From JBAYNW01 sp041678605 (GTDB taxonomy: Bacteria; Cyanobacteriota; Vampirovibrionia; Gastranaerophilales; Gastranaerophilaceae): 64,000 nucleotides of DNA. The translations under genes were made by a program, and so were the position numbers. The stretch spans positions 1-64,000 of the forward strand of contig JBAYNW010000001.1 of the NCBI GenBank assembly GCA_041678605.1, in the 5' to 3' direction. Of this stretch, positions 33,695 to 42,778 are shown in pieces. Each line of letters begins with the position of its first letter. Position 1 is the first letter of the stretch. The notes beneath the pieces are model-generated. The model was not told the origin of the DNA, made no database searches, and was given only the letters and a program-made list of their open reading frames with translations.

Positions 33695-33845
33695 AAGGTC
33701 GAAAGGCTTTTTACGAAGTGATTAAGTGACTGGGTGATTAAGTGACTAAGTGCAACAAAAAAAATTAAAACTTTTCTTTTCCCGTTTCTCTTCTCACGTC
33801 TCACCTCTCACGTTTCCCCCTTTCCTTTTCCCGTTTCTTTCACTT
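33675..33845. repeat. Composite STRR-like block between kinase and dnaA
   Basis: It is reverse-oriented relative to the copy at 113-243: GGTTGAAG units, GGCTTTTTACGAAG, GTGATTAA/GTGACTGG octamers, GTGCAACAAAAAAAATTAAA, then TCTCACGTCTCACCTCTCAC heptamers. It overlaps the last 20 coding bases of the kinase gene and leaves about 40 bases for a dnaA promoter. Confidence 0.85.
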
Positions 33846-33886
33846 GCCCTATTCACTTATTAACTCTTTTATAGTACTATTTTTCT

Positions 33887-35266
33887 ATGGAAATAGCAGA
33901 AATTAAGAAAATATGGGAAGATGTTAAAGAGGAACTGGTTTCGACCATTGTGCCTTCGTCTTACGAGCCATGGATTTTGCCTTTGGAGCCAATCGGGTTT
34001 GAAAATGGTGAGTTTTCAGTGCTTACCGGACAGTCTTTTGCTATTCAGGTCATAAGAAAAAACCATTATCAGCAAATTATTGATGCGTTTAAAAATGTTT
34101 TGGGGCATGAAGTCGAGTTCAAGATGATTTTTGACGAAGAATTGTCCGCAAAACTTAAAAAACAGATTGAAAAAGCTAAAAAAGTGGCCGAAAAATCCAC
34201 AAAAGAAACAGCAATTGACAATCTTGCACAAATGCAGTCGTTTTCCAACTTAAATTTGAAATACAAGTTCGAAAATTTTGTTGTCGGCGAAAATAGCCGC
34301 TTTGCACAGGCTGCGGCAATGGCTGTCGCAAAAAATCCTTCAAAAAAATATAATCCCCTTTTTATTTACGGAGCTTCGGGACTTGGCAAAACTCACCTTA
34401 TGCAGGCAATCGGGCATTATATCGTCTTTAATCACCCGAAATTAAAAGTCAGATACATTAAAACGGAAGATTTTACCAATGAATTGATTAATAACATCCG
34501 TCGAGGCGGCGATATAAATGAAAGAATGTCTAAATTCCGCCAAAAATACCGGAATGTTGATGTTTTACTGCTTGACGATATTCAGTTTATTGAGTCCAAA
34601 GAACGCACGATGGAAGAGGTTTTTCATACTTTTGACAGCCTGCATAACAATTCAAAACAGATTGTCATAACTTCAGACCGTCCGCCCAAAGATATTCCGA
34701 CCCTGCCCGAAAGACTCAGAACCCGCTTCGAATGGGGCTTGATGGTTGATATTACACCTCCTGATTTCGAAACACGTGTGGCGATTTTGGCAAATTTGGC
34801 CGATGAAATCGGGATGAAAATATCTTCTGCGGTTTTGGATTTTGTCGCACAGAATTACTGCAAAAACGTCAGGGAGCTTGAAGGAGCGTTCAATAAAATA
34901 AGTGCTTATGCTAGTATCCAGAACGCCGAACTTGATTTGGATTCGGTTAAAAAGATTTTAAAATGCGATTGTAAGATAAGAAATATTGATATTGAGCATA
35001 TCTCAAAAATTGTTTGTGAACATTTTGACGTGTCAGAAGTGGATTTGAAAAGTACCGCCAGAAACCAGAAAATTTCACACGCCAGACAAATAGCAGTGTA
35101 TTTGACAAGGGAATTAACCCAGCTTAGTTTTGTGAACATAGCAAATTTTTTCAACAAAAAACACCCGACGATTTTGTTTTCCTACGAAAAAATTAAGGAA
35201 GAAATCAAGACAGATAATAATCTAAACCGGATTATTTGTGATTTAAAAAAAGAAATCAAGGGATAA
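33887..35266 (+). CDS. dnaA: Chromosomal replication initiator DnaA, unusual DNA-binding motif
   Basis: This 459-residue protein has domain I followed by a Lys-rich linker, AAA+ Walker A GASGLGKTHLMQA (about 164-176), Walker B VLLLDDIQFIESKER and sensor/arginine segments ending LPERLRTRFEWGL. In domain IV the basic loop Arg is kept (SHARQIAVYL). The recognition helix reads NKKHPTILFSYEKI (about 423-436) where most DnaA proteins have GGRDHTTVLHAxxKI. D, first T and the second H of that motif are K425, P427 and F431. No dnaN or gyr gene is adjacent, unlike the common dnaA locus. Confidence 0.95.
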   Translation: MEIAEIKKIWEDVKEELVSTIVPSSYEPWILPLEPIGFENGEFSVLTGQSFAIQVIRKNHYQQIIDAFKNVLGHEVEFKMIFDEELSAKLKKQIEKAKKVAEKSTKETAIDNLAQMQSFSNLNLKYKFENFVVGENSRFAQAAAMAVAKNPSKKYNPLFIYGASGLGKTHLMQAIGHYIVFNHPKLKVRYIKTEDFTNELINNIRRGGDINERMSKFRQKYRNVDVLLLDDIQFIESKERTMEEVFHTFDSLHNNSKQIVITSDRPPKDIPTLPERLRTRFEWGLMVDITPPDFETRVAILANLADEIGMKISSAVLDFVAQNYCKNVRELEGAFNKISAYASIQNAELDLDSVKKILKCDCKIRNIDIEHISKIVCEHFDVSEVDLKSTARNQKISHARQIAVYLTRELTQLSFVNIANFFNKKHPTILFSYEKIKEEIKTDNNLNRIICDLKKEIKG

Positions 35267-35318
35267 AAAAAAATTGCAAAAGACAAAAATTTACCATATC
35301 AAACTTTAATTAAAGAAA

Positions 35319-35327
35319 TTATTCACA
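35319..35327 (+). promoter_or_regulatory. Single DnaA-box-like 9-mer after dnaA
   Basis: TTATTCACA fits TTATNCACA and lies in the short A/T-rich convergent gap between dnaA and the glycosyltransferase gene. A single site does not make an origin, and this DnaA may prefer another sequence. Confidence 0.3.
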
Positions 35328-35343
35328 AAAATTTAGCCTAAAA

Positions 35344-36312
35344 TTAAACTTTAAACAAACACGAAAAGGCTCTTTTAAAGTCTATCCTGAAATAAGACAG
35401 CCGTATCTGCCAGATAAGGCGGTTTAAGTTTCGCCGGCCAAGGTTTTCGCTGAAAGCCTTGCGGTTTTTTAAGATAAAATTCAGGGTATCTTTTCTTATT
35501 TTTTTGTTGTTTTCAACATTAATTTTTGTTATTTCGTCGTTATTATAGCGTTTGCAGCCGCAAACAACCTTTGAGCAGCCTGCGTTTTCTCCGTGTCTTC
35601 GATATCCGACCAATGGAGCATAAACAATTGCAGAGCCGCCAATCAGGTGTGCAAAATTCAGCAAAAATTTGTCCGGACAAATTTTCCAATTTTCAGGCGT
35701 ATCATATCTCAAGAATAAATCCAATGCCGATTTCCTGAACATGTTTGCACTCATCGCCGACCAGTGCCATCCGCCGAAAGGAGCTTCCTTTAGCGTTAAA
35801 ACCTTAAAGTCAACATTGTCAATATCAATTTTTAGCAAATCATCGAGCGATTTTAGTTCAAAATTCTTTTCCTTCTGGAAAGACGAAACAGAATAGGTTG
35901 TGTGGATTTCGTCGTTTTCGCCGATTTCAATCAATTGCCCCGAAACAAAAGCCACACTTGAAGATAAATGCACCCTGATTAGAGTTTTGGCATAATCTTT
36001 CACCAAAATATCATCTGAATCGATAAAGCTTACAAATTGCCCGTTTGCGTGCAAAAGACCCGTTTGCATTGAAGCCATTTGGCCCTTGTTTTCCGTATTT
36101 TCAATTAGTTTAAGCGGTAAATGTTTATTGTGTTCGGCGAATTTCTTAATTTTTTCAACCGAATTATCATTCGATTTATCGTCAACAACAATTATTTCAA
36201 TGTTTTCGTAGGACTGATTTTTAATACTTTCCAGCGTTTTAATTACGTAATTTTCGTAATTAAATGACGTTACAATAAAACTTATTAGTGGTAATTTTAA
36301 TAATTCTGTCAC
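35344..36312 (-). CDS. Family 2 glycosyltransferase
   Basis: It has 322 residues. The GT-A fold begins with SFIVTSFNYENYVIKTLESI (about 11-30) and IIVVDDKSNDNS, and the DxD-like sugar-nucleotide site is FIDSDDILVK (about 95-104). There is no membrane anchor. It probably adds a sugar to a surface polysaccharide, lipid or protein (flagellin glycosylation is possible given the nearby flagellar genes), but nothing in the sequence picks the target. The start is GTG 36312. Confidence 0.88.
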   Translation of the reverse strand: MTELLKLPLISFIVTSFNYENYVIKTLESIKNQSYENIEIIVVDDKSNDNSVEKIKKFAEHNKHLPLKLIENTENKGQMASMQTGLLHANGQFVSFIDSDDILVKDYAKTLIRVHLSSSVAFVSGQLIEIGENDEIHTTYSVSSFQKEKNFELKSLDDLLKIDIDNVDFKVLTLKEAPFGGWHWSAMSANMFRKSALDLFLRYDTPENWKICPDKFLLNFAHLIGGSAIVYAPLVGYRRHGENAGCSKVVCGCKRYNNDEITKINVENNKKIRKDTLNFILKNRKAFSENLGRRNLNRLIWQIRLSYFRIDFKRAFSCLFKV

Positions 36313-36350
36313 TTTTTGCCTTATGTTGTTGGGCCGGAAAATCCGACTTA

Positions 36351-37388
36351 CTATTTACTATTAACTCGCTTATTATGAATTAAAGATGAAATTAACGCCA
36401 GCACGATAAAGGCTAATCCGATTAGACCCGTTAGAACCTCAGGAACCTCCCTGAAGCTTGAGATTAGCATTATTACTGCCAATGCCCCGATTGCCCAGTG
36501 GGCACCATGTTCAAGATAAAGGTATTTGTTCAGAGTTTTCTTTTCGACAAGCATAATTGTCAAAGACCTTACAAACATGGCTCCAATCGAAAGTCCGATT
36601 GTGATTATTAAAATGTCTTTGCTCAATGCAAAGGCACCCAAAACGCCGTCGAGTGAGAAAGAAGCATCAATTAATTCAAGATACAAAAATCCGATAAGCC
36701 CCGAGCCTCTTACTGTTTGGGCTATTAATTTTGTACTCTCATCCTCTTTTTTCTCAAGCCAGTGCGTCACTCCGTCGACCAGAAGATAAATTATGACCCC
36801 GCTGATACCTGACAAAATAACAAACAGTTTTTGTTCCGGATTAATGTGGGGCTGAATTACAAACAGTGCCAAAAGAGTTATGATGGTCTCTGCCCCGTTT
36901 ATATTTCCGAAATATTGAAGTTTTTTTTCTAAATGCTTAATCCAGTGTGTTTCTTTTTTGTTATTGAAAAAATATGATAAAAACAGCATCATCAAGAATG
37001 TGCCGCCGAATGTAACAATCGGGGCGTGGGTTTGGTGAAGGTAATATGCGTACTGGTTGGCGTTTGTGAGGGCAACTCTTATAACTTCAATCAGTCCGAT
37101 TTGTGCAAACACCGAAACGACAAGGACGGGGAATAAAAACCTCATTCCAAAAACCGCAATAATAATCCCCCAGGTTAAAAATCGGCCCCTCCATTTTTCA
37201 TTCATTTTTTCAAGTTTCATAGCGTTTATAACGGCGTTGTCAAAAGACAAACTTACTTCCAAAACACTTAAGACAAGGACGATAAAGATGCTTACAAGTC
37301 CTGCCCCGGAGTGAATGTGTTCACCCCAAATGTAAGCTAATATAATTCCAAATATCGTAACAATGTAAGAACCTACGAAATACTGCAT
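36351..37388 (-). CDS. TerC/DUF475-family integral membrane protein
   Basis: This protein of about 345 residues has eight to nine membrane segments. Two acidic motifs typical of TerC-type carriers are present: LSFDNAVINAMKLEKM (about 49-64) and ELIDASFSLDGVLGAFAL (about 239-256). TerC relatives are linked to metal ion (Mn) efflux and tellurite resistance, and the Asp residues within membrane helices fit ion binding. The start is taken at ATG 37388, behind AAGAGG. An upstream ATG at 37412 has no usable Shine-Dalgarno. Confidence 0.85.
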   Translation of the reverse strand: MQYFVGSYIVTIFGIILAYIWGEHIHSGAGLVSIFIVLVLSVLEVSLSFDNAVINAMKLEKMNEKWRGRFLTWGIIIAVFGMRFLFPVLVVSVFAQIGLIEVIRVALTNANQYAYYLHQTHAPIVTFGGTFLMMLFLSYFFNNKKETHWIKHLEKKLQYFGNINGAETIITLLALFVIQPHINPEQKLFVILSGISGVIIYLLVDGVTHWLEKKEDESTKLIAQTVRGSGLIGFLYLELIDASFSLDGVLGAFALSKDILIITIGLSIGAMFVRSLTIMLVEKKTLNKYLYLEHGAHWAIGALAVIMLISSFREVPEVLTGLIGLAFIVLALISSLIHNKRVNSK

Positions 37389-37460
37389 TTTTGCCTCTTT
37401 TTGATAATTCATCCTGATTAATTATATCTTAACCGGTGAAATAAAGCAATTTTTTACATT

Positions 37461-37488
37461 TTGAAACTAATAAAAATTGTAGTATAAT
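37461..37488 (+). promoter_or_regulatory. Promoter of the VirB10-like gene
   Basis: TTGAAA (37461-37466), a 16-bp spacer and TATAAT (37483-37488). GGGAG follows 7 bases before the ATG. Confidence 0.7.
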
Positions 37489-37507
37489 ATAAAAAGGGAG
37501 AGTTTTA

Positions 37508-38674
37508 ATGTATAAAAAGATGTTTGCCAGAGTACTTATATTTGCTTATTTTTTAAGCAACTTATCGAACATCGCATATTGTGCATCGGTTGGCGATGTG
37601 TTTAAGGGCCATGCCGAAAAAACCGATAAAGCTCCTGAACAGAGCGAACTTTTTACGGGTAAAATAAATAATTTGGACAGAAAAGACATTTTAACAATGA
37701 CTGTTTCACAGGTTATTGACGGGAGTTTTTCTCAAGAAGGTGATGAATTTTTTGCGGAAGTAACCAGTGACGTTTCCGGAGAAGAAGGAGTTATAATCCC
37801 GACAGGGACGATTGCCCACGGGAAAATAAGGCAAACAACAGGCCCTCAAAGATTGGGACGTGACGGGTGGATAGATTTGGATTTTGACTACCTGATGACT
37901 CCTGACGGCAGAGAAATACCTATTGAAGGCCAAATGTCAACAAAGTTGCATACACTTAACGCTACTACAAAAATAGTCGCAACAGACCTCGGATATACCG
38001 CCGTAGGCGGTGTGGTCGGAGGGATTGTAGCACTCAACATGTTTGGGCTTGAAGCTGCTATAGCTTCTCAAGGATATACTGTAGCCGGAGGTGCCGCAGT
38101 TGGCGGGGTATTAGGACTCGGAGCCGCTTTGTACAGAAAAGGGAAAGATGTTTTGATTGCCCCGGGTGATGAAATAAGGGTAAAAATAAATACTTCCGTT
38201 CCCCTGCCGGTGTACAAAGAAACCGCCCTGCTTCAACATGAGATGCAATATGACGGACTGCAAATTAAAATTAACAACATAACTTACGAAAAAGACCCGT
38301 TTGATCAGTTAAACACGATTACTTTATCATTAACGATAACAAACATGTCAAAACTTACTTTTTCAAGCTTTGATTTGGCACTCGTAAATGATTATAATTC
38401 TGTTTTTCAGCCGTCAATTTTTGGCGATACATCTTTGATGTTTAAGCAGATTAAACCGGGGGACAGCGTTGCGGGAAAAATTTCTTTTTCGGTTGACAAC
38501 GTAAAACGCAAATTCTGGCTAACTTTTTATGACAGAAAAAACAGAAAACCTGTCGCAAAAATTTCCATTGACAATGCATATCGAAAAGTCTCAGACAAAA
38601 CCAAAAAGCAAAATGAAAGATTATTCAAAAGGAAAGATTATTTAAAAGAAGCCGACCCGCTTGACGATATTTAG
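37508..38674 (+). CDS. Secreted protein with VirB10-like and DUF4352-like parts
   Basis: This 388-residue protein has a signal peptide (about 1-26, LIFAYFLSNLSNIAYCA). Residues about 55-230 have the order of a TrbI/VirB10 beta-barrel: LTMTVSQVIDG, GVIIPTGTIAHGKI, LMTPDGREIPIEG, a glycine-zipper stretch (VGGVVGGIVAL to GGVLGLGAALY) and IAPGDEIRVKI. Residues about 245-355 look like a DUF4352 Ig-like domain (LTITNMSKLTFSSFDLALVN, IKPGDSVAGKISFSVD). It is the only secretion-like gene in the region, so a stand-alone envelope role is more likely than a type IV system. Confidence 0.6.
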   Translation: MYKKMFARVLIFAYFLSNLSNIAYCASVGDVFKGHAEKTDKAPEQSELFTGKINNLDRKDILTMTVSQVIDGSFSQEGDEFFAEVTSDVSGEEGVIIPTGTIAHGKIRQTTGPQRLGRDGWIDLDFDYLMTPDGREIPIEGQMSTKLHTLNATTKIVATDLGYTAVGGVVGGIVALNMFGLEAAIASQGYTVAGGAAVGGVLGLGAALYRKGKDVLIAPGDEIRVKINTSVPLPVYKETALLQHEMQYDGLQIKINNITYEKDPFDQLNTITLSLTITNMSKLTFSSFDLALVNDYNSVFQPSIFGDTSLMFKQIKPGDSVAGKISFSVDNVKRKFWLTFYDRKNRKPVAKISIDNAYRKVSDKTKKQNERLFKRKDYLKEADPLDDI

Positions 38675-38738
38675 TCTTAATTTTATTTAATAATATATCA
38701 TCTCAGGCTCTCTTATGATAGAATTATAAGGGGAGAGT

Positions 38739-40451
38739 TTGAATTTGGACGACAAATTAAGAAGATTTAAAACTTTTGATAAACGCCTGGGGTGCTGGCA
38801 TGTTGTTTTTGCACTCTTTGCTGTTGCTCTTATCGTTTATTTGTTTTTAATTCAGGTGGTAGATATAAAAAGTTACCGCCTAAGAGCCAAAAGACAAAGA
38901 AGTTCAAGAACTTTTGTTATGCGGGGGGATATTTTTGACAGAAACGGGATAAAACTCGCGTCTGACAGGATTTATTATGACGCATATGCACATCCGGCAG
39001 ATTATGACCATTCCCCCGAGGAATTGGCAAAAATATTGGCACCTTATTTAAAAATCTCTACGGCGACTTTAGTCGAAAAGCTTTCGAAAACAGACACCGT
39101 TATAACATTAAAAAAAGATATTGACAGACCGACCGCACAGGCAATAAAAAAGCTGGGCTTAAGGGAAATAAGCCTGGGCAAGAAAAATACCAGAATTTAT
39201 CCTCAGGGTTCAATGGCGTCGCATATTTTGGGATATTATAATTTTGATGCGGATATAGCCTCAGGTGTCGAACTCACGGCAAAGGACCAGTTAGAACACG
39301 TTGAAAAGAATGTCCCGACAGAAAGAACACCGGATGGAAATATCATTTACAGCTTTTCAACGGATCCTGTTGCGACTACTTCGCCTCTTAAGGGAAAAAG
39401 CCTTACTTTAACTATTGACACTGCAATTCAGCATATTTGCGAACAAGAACTTTACAGGATGGTTTTAAAAAGGCAAGCTCTCAGAGGTACGGTAATAGTA
39501 ATGAATCCAAAGAACGGCGAAATCCTTGCTTATGCTGTTTATCCGTATTATGACCCTAACAATTATAAAAATGCTTCGCAAATGCAAATAAAGAATTGGA
39601 CACTGACGGATGTCTTTCCGCCCGGTTCTACTTTTAAAACAATAACCGTCGCCTCTGCAATGGCTCTGGGCAAAATAAACCTTAACACAAAAATTTTGGA
39701 CACAGGCAAAATAAAAGTAGGCTGGTGGGACATAAAAAATTATGATTACTCAAGACGCCCGTATCCCGGATGGATAGGTCTTGAATACTTGTTTGAACAT
39801 TCAAGCAACGTCGGTTCAATAAAAGTTGCTCAGACGATGTCCTCTCAGGAGTTTTATTCTATGCTGAAAAAATTTGGTCTGGGGGCAAAAACAGGAATAG
39901 ATTTGCCGGGCGAATCCGTGGGCTTGCTGCCTAATTGGACGAAATGGGACAGTTCAACACATGCATCGATGGGATATGGTTATGGTGCGTCTGTAACTCC
40001 TATTCAAATGGTTTCTGCGGTTTCTGCCCTCGCAAACAACGGCGTCAGGGTTACCCCGCATGTTATTAAATACTCGCCGGAAGAAGCAGAAACAAAAATA
40101 TTCTCAACACAGGTTATGACGCCGGAAACCGCCAGAAATATAACAAAACTTTTGACAGAAAGTGTTAACAATTCCAAAGCACCGATAAAGTTGGACAATT
40201 ATAATATTGCCGCAAAGACAGGAACCTCCAAAAAACCTAAGGAAAATGCGGCAGGATATTCAAATATGCTGTATACTTCAATAGTGGGTTATCTGCCTGC
40301 CTCAAACCCGCAAGTATTAATATATGTTCTGGTTGACTCGGCCTCAACCGCAGGAGGTGAAGTTTGGGGAAGTACGGTTGCGGCACCGGTGTTCAAAGAA
40401 ATTGCGAGTCAAACCGCAAGAATTTTAAATCTAAAACCGGATAAACGATAA
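38739..40451 (+). CDS. Class B penicillin-binding protein (FtsI/PBP2b type)
   Basis: This transpeptidase crosslinks peptidoglycan. It has 570 residues, with a cytoplasmic stub, a TM (VVFALFAVALIVYLFLIQVV, about 22-41), a dimerisation domain starting RGDIFDRNG, the catalytic tetrad PPGSTFKTI (S297, K300), SSN (about 355-357) and KTGTSK in the C-terminal part. There are no PASTA repeats. murE follows after 45 bases, as in dcw clusters, which supports a septal FtsI role. The start is TTG 38739 or, better spaced from AGGGGAG, TTG 38745. Confidence 0.9.
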   Translation: MNLDDKLRRFKTFDKRLGCWHVVFALFAVALIVYLFLIQVVDIKSYRLRAKRQRSSRTFVMRGDIFDRNGIKLASDRIYYDAYAHPADYDHSPEELAKILAPYLKISTATLVEKLSKTDTVITLKKDIDRPTAQAIKKLGLREISLGKKNTRIYPQGSMASHILGYYNFDADIASGVELTAKDQLEHVEKNVPTERTPDGNIIYSFSTDPVATTSPLKGKSLTLTIDTAIQHICEQELYRMVLKRQALRGTVIVMNPKNGEILAYAVYPYYDPNNYKNASQMQIKNWTLTDVFPPGSTFKTITVASAMALGKINLNTKILDTGKIKVGWWDIKNYDYSRRPYPGWIGLEYLFEHSSNVGSIKVAQTMSSQEFYSMLKKFGLGAKTGIDLPGESVGLLPNWTKWDSSTHASMGYGYGASVTPIQMVSAVSALANNGVRVTPHVIKYSPEEAETKIFSTQVMTPETARNITKLLTESVNNSKAPIKLDNYNIAAKTGTSKKPKENAAGYSNMLYTSIVGYLPASNPQVLIYVLVDSASTAGGEVWGSTVAAPVFKEIASQTARILNLKPDKR

Positions 40452-40460
40452 GCGGAAAGG

Positions 40461-40481
40461 CACCTGTAAAACAATCAGGTG
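40461..40481. other. Small hairpin in the murE leader
   Basis: CACCTG and CAGGTG pair around a nine-base loop, 15 bases before the murE ATG and within the PBP-murE gap. It could modulate murE translation. Confidence 0.4.
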
Positions 40482-40496
40482 TAATGGTATAAAAAA

Positions 40497-41969
40497 ATGA
40501 GATTAGAAGAATTAATAGAAAAATTAAAATATGAACAACTGATAAACTTTGAAGATGTCGAGATTACGGGGATTTCTTACAACTCAAAAACGACAAAATC
40601 GGGTGACATTTTTGTCTGCCTTGTCGGAGAACATTCAGACGGCCACGAGTATTTTAAAAGTGCTGTGGAAAACGGTGCGAGAGCATTTTTAGTTGAAAAA
40701 AAACTGGACTGCCATCTTCCTCAGGTCGTTGTAAAGTCGACACGACGCCAGATTGCCGATATAGCCGACAAATTTTACAATTCACCTTCAAAATCTCTTA
40801 ATTTAATAGGAATTACTGGGACAAACGGAAAAACGACCGTTACGCATTTAGTTCAGAAAATTTTAGAATCAAAGGGGAATGGTGAAAAATGTGCCTTAAT
40901 AGGAACCTTGGGATATAAACTTTCATCAACGGACGGATACAAAGAGGCCAAGCACACAACGCCTCAGGCACCGGAACTTCAAGCCACGCTTGACCTGATT
41001 TGCAAAGCCGGAATTAAAAATGTTGTGATGGAGGTCAGCTCGCACGCACTTGAGCAAAACAGGGTCGGCGGCTGTGTTTACAACGGGGCGGTTTTGACCA
41101 ATTTAACTCAGGACCACCTTGATTACCACGTCACTATGGACAACTATTTTGAAGCAAAAGCAATTCTTTTTAAAAGCTTAAAAGCCGGTGATTTTGCCGT
41201 GATTAATGCAGATGATGAATATGCGAAAAGATTTTTGGACATAATCCCGCAGGGAGTGAAGGTTATTACTTACGGAATAAAGAATTCCGCAGATATTATG
41301 GCAAAAAACGTTGAGTTTTCGCTGAGTGGTGCAGAATTCACTCTCTTCTCAGACGAATTCGGCTCGACAGAGGTCAAACTGCACATGAATGGGATGTTCA
41401 GTGTTTACAACGTGCTTGCGGCACTTGCGGTCGGGCTTACACACGGTATAAATCTTAATCTATGCGTTAAGGCTTTGGAAAGCACAAGGGGCGTAGCCGG
41501 AAGATTTGAAGTTGTGTCCGAAAATCCGCTTGTAATCGTTGATTATGCACATACGCCGGACGGGCTTAAAAATGTTTTGACAGCAGCGAGAGAAATTACG
41601 CCAAAAGCTTCCAAACTTATTTGTCTTTTCGGGTGCGGGGGCGACAGAGATACAACAAAACGCCCTCAAATGGGTGCAATAGCTGAAAGGCTCTCGGACA
41701 AAATTGTAATAACATCAGACAACCCGAGAAGCGAAGAGCCGCAGCAAATTATAACGGATGTTTTGGCGGGGCTGAAATCAATCAACACCCGGACTGTTTT
41801 TGTCGAGATAGACAGGAGAAAAGCCATCAAGCTTTTAAAAAATATTTGTGACAAAAACGATGTAGTGGTAATTGCGGGCAAGGGACATGAAGATTATCAG
41901 ATTTTGAAGGACAGAACAATTCATTTTGACGACAGAGAAGAGGCCAAAAAAGTTTTTTTGGGGGGCTAA
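40497..41969 (+). CDS. murE: UDP-MurNAc-tripeptide synthetase MurE (meso-DAP type)
   Basis: It adds the third amino acid to UDP-MurNAc-L-Ala-D-Glu. It has 490 residues, with ATP site GITGTNGKTTVTHLV (about 104-118), EVSSHALEQNRVGG, the DYAHTPDGL block and TSDNPRSEEP (about 406-415). DNPR is the meso-diaminopimelate-selecting motif, so the wall should carry DAP, as in Gram-negative-type cells. Probably co-transcribed with the preceding transpeptidase. It converges with fliR with a 5-base gap. Confidence 0.95.
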   Translation: MRLEELIEKLKYEQLINFEDVEITGISYNSKTTKSGDIFVCLVGEHSDGHEYFKSAVENGARAFLVEKKLDCHLPQVVVKSTRRQIADIADKFYNSPSKSLNLIGITGTNGKTTVTHLVQKILESKGNGEKCALIGTLGYKLSSTDGYKEAKHTTPQAPELQATLDLICKAGIKNVVMEVSSHALEQNRVGGCVYNGAVLTNLTQDHLDYHVTMDNYFEAKAILFKSLKAGDFAVINADDEYAKRFLDIIPQGVKVITYGIKNSADIMAKNVEFSLSGAEFTLFSDEFGSTEVKLHMNGMFSVYNVLAALAVGLTHGINLNLCVKALESTRGVAGRFEVVSENPLVIVDYAHTPDGLKNVLTAAREITPKASKLICLFGCGGDRDTTKRPQMGAIAERLSDKIVITSDNPRSEEPQQIITDVLAGLKSINTRTVFVEIDRRKAIKLLKNICDKNDVVVIAGKGHEDYQILKDRTIHFDDREEAKKVFLGG

Positions 41970-41974
41970 AAGTC

Positions 41975-42754
41975 CTAAATAATATGTGAAAATGACAGGA
42001 AGTATTCGCTGATTACAGTCACAAGCATCGGCAAAATCCATACCATAATTGCCGCACCTAACACCGGTTTAAAGAGGAAGCTCAATTGAAAAACGTTTAC
42101 CTGCGGTGCGGTTTTGGAGATTATGCCGAGGATTATGTCCTGACCGAGTGTCGCCAGAAGCACCGGTGCGGCAATTTGCAGACCCATGTACAAAACGTTT
42201 GAAGTCATTTGAATTAGATATTCCATATTTACAATTTTTGCTAAGGGGATACTTGTCGCATAAATCGGAAAGATTTCAAAACTTCTCATAAATGCCTGAA
42301 AAAGCCAGTAAACGCCTCCGAGTTGAATAAATATCAAAATGGCAAAAACAGAAAAATATTTTTCCAAAATGGAAATTTGGCTCTGGGTGGTGGGGTCAAG
42401 CACCATTGCGGAAGATAACCCCATTTGCATATTTATCATATCCGCTCCGGCATCTATGGCAGAGAGTATTAATCTCGCCATATAACCAATCATAGCCCCA
42501 ACAGCTACGTTCAAAACTATTGATAATATAAGTGAATTATTCACAGGCGGAACCGGAGGATGAAGAACGCCGGTCAAAGTAATTGTAAGAAGAAAAACGA
42601 ACCCGATTTTCGCAAGCGACGGAATTTCTTTTCTGCTGAAAACAGGTGCCAGCAGCACAAATCCCAACATTCTTGCAAACACGATAATGCCCGCACCAAG
42701 TGCGGCATCAAAAGCCGGAAAAAGTTTTGCAATTTGTGTTATAAAAACATCCAT
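41975..42754 (-). CDS. fliR: Flagellar export apparatus protein FliR
   Basis: This 259-residue protein with six hydrophobic segments is part of the FliPQR export gate. Recognisable stretches are ARMLGFVLLAPVFSRKEIPS (about 28-47), the INMQMGLSSAMVLDP motif (about 107-121) and a C-terminal LPMLVTVISEYF. It has its own AAAAGGA site. It is the last gene of the minus-strand cluster and is separated from fliQ by the four-helix-bundle cassette. flhB and flhA, often next, are absent here. Confidence 0.92.
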   Translation of the reverse strand: MDVFITQIAKLFPAFDAALGAGIIVFARMLGFVLLAPVFSRKEIPSLAKIGFVFLLTITLTGVLHPPVPPVNNSLILSIVLNVAVGAMIGYMARLILSAIDAGADMINMQMGLSSAMVLDPTTQSQISILEKYFSVFAILIFIQLGGVYWLFQAFMRSFEIFPIYATSIPLAKIVNMEYLIQMTSNVLYMGLQIAAPVLLATLGQDIILGIISKTAPQVNVFQLSFLFKPVLGAAIMVWILPMLVTVISEYFLSFSHII

Positions 42755-42778
42755 TTGTTATGTAAATCCTTTTAATAA

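Noticed and set aside
35267..35343. Replication origin next to dnaA
   Set aside because: Only one TTATNCACA site, a very short gap, no dnaN or other origin-linked gene, and DnaA itself has an altered recognition motif. GC skew over the genome would be needed.
37508..38674. Type IV secretion system component (VirB10) as a firm call
   Set aside because: No other virB/trb-type gene is nearby and the C-terminal half is DUF4352-like, so only resemblance is claimed.
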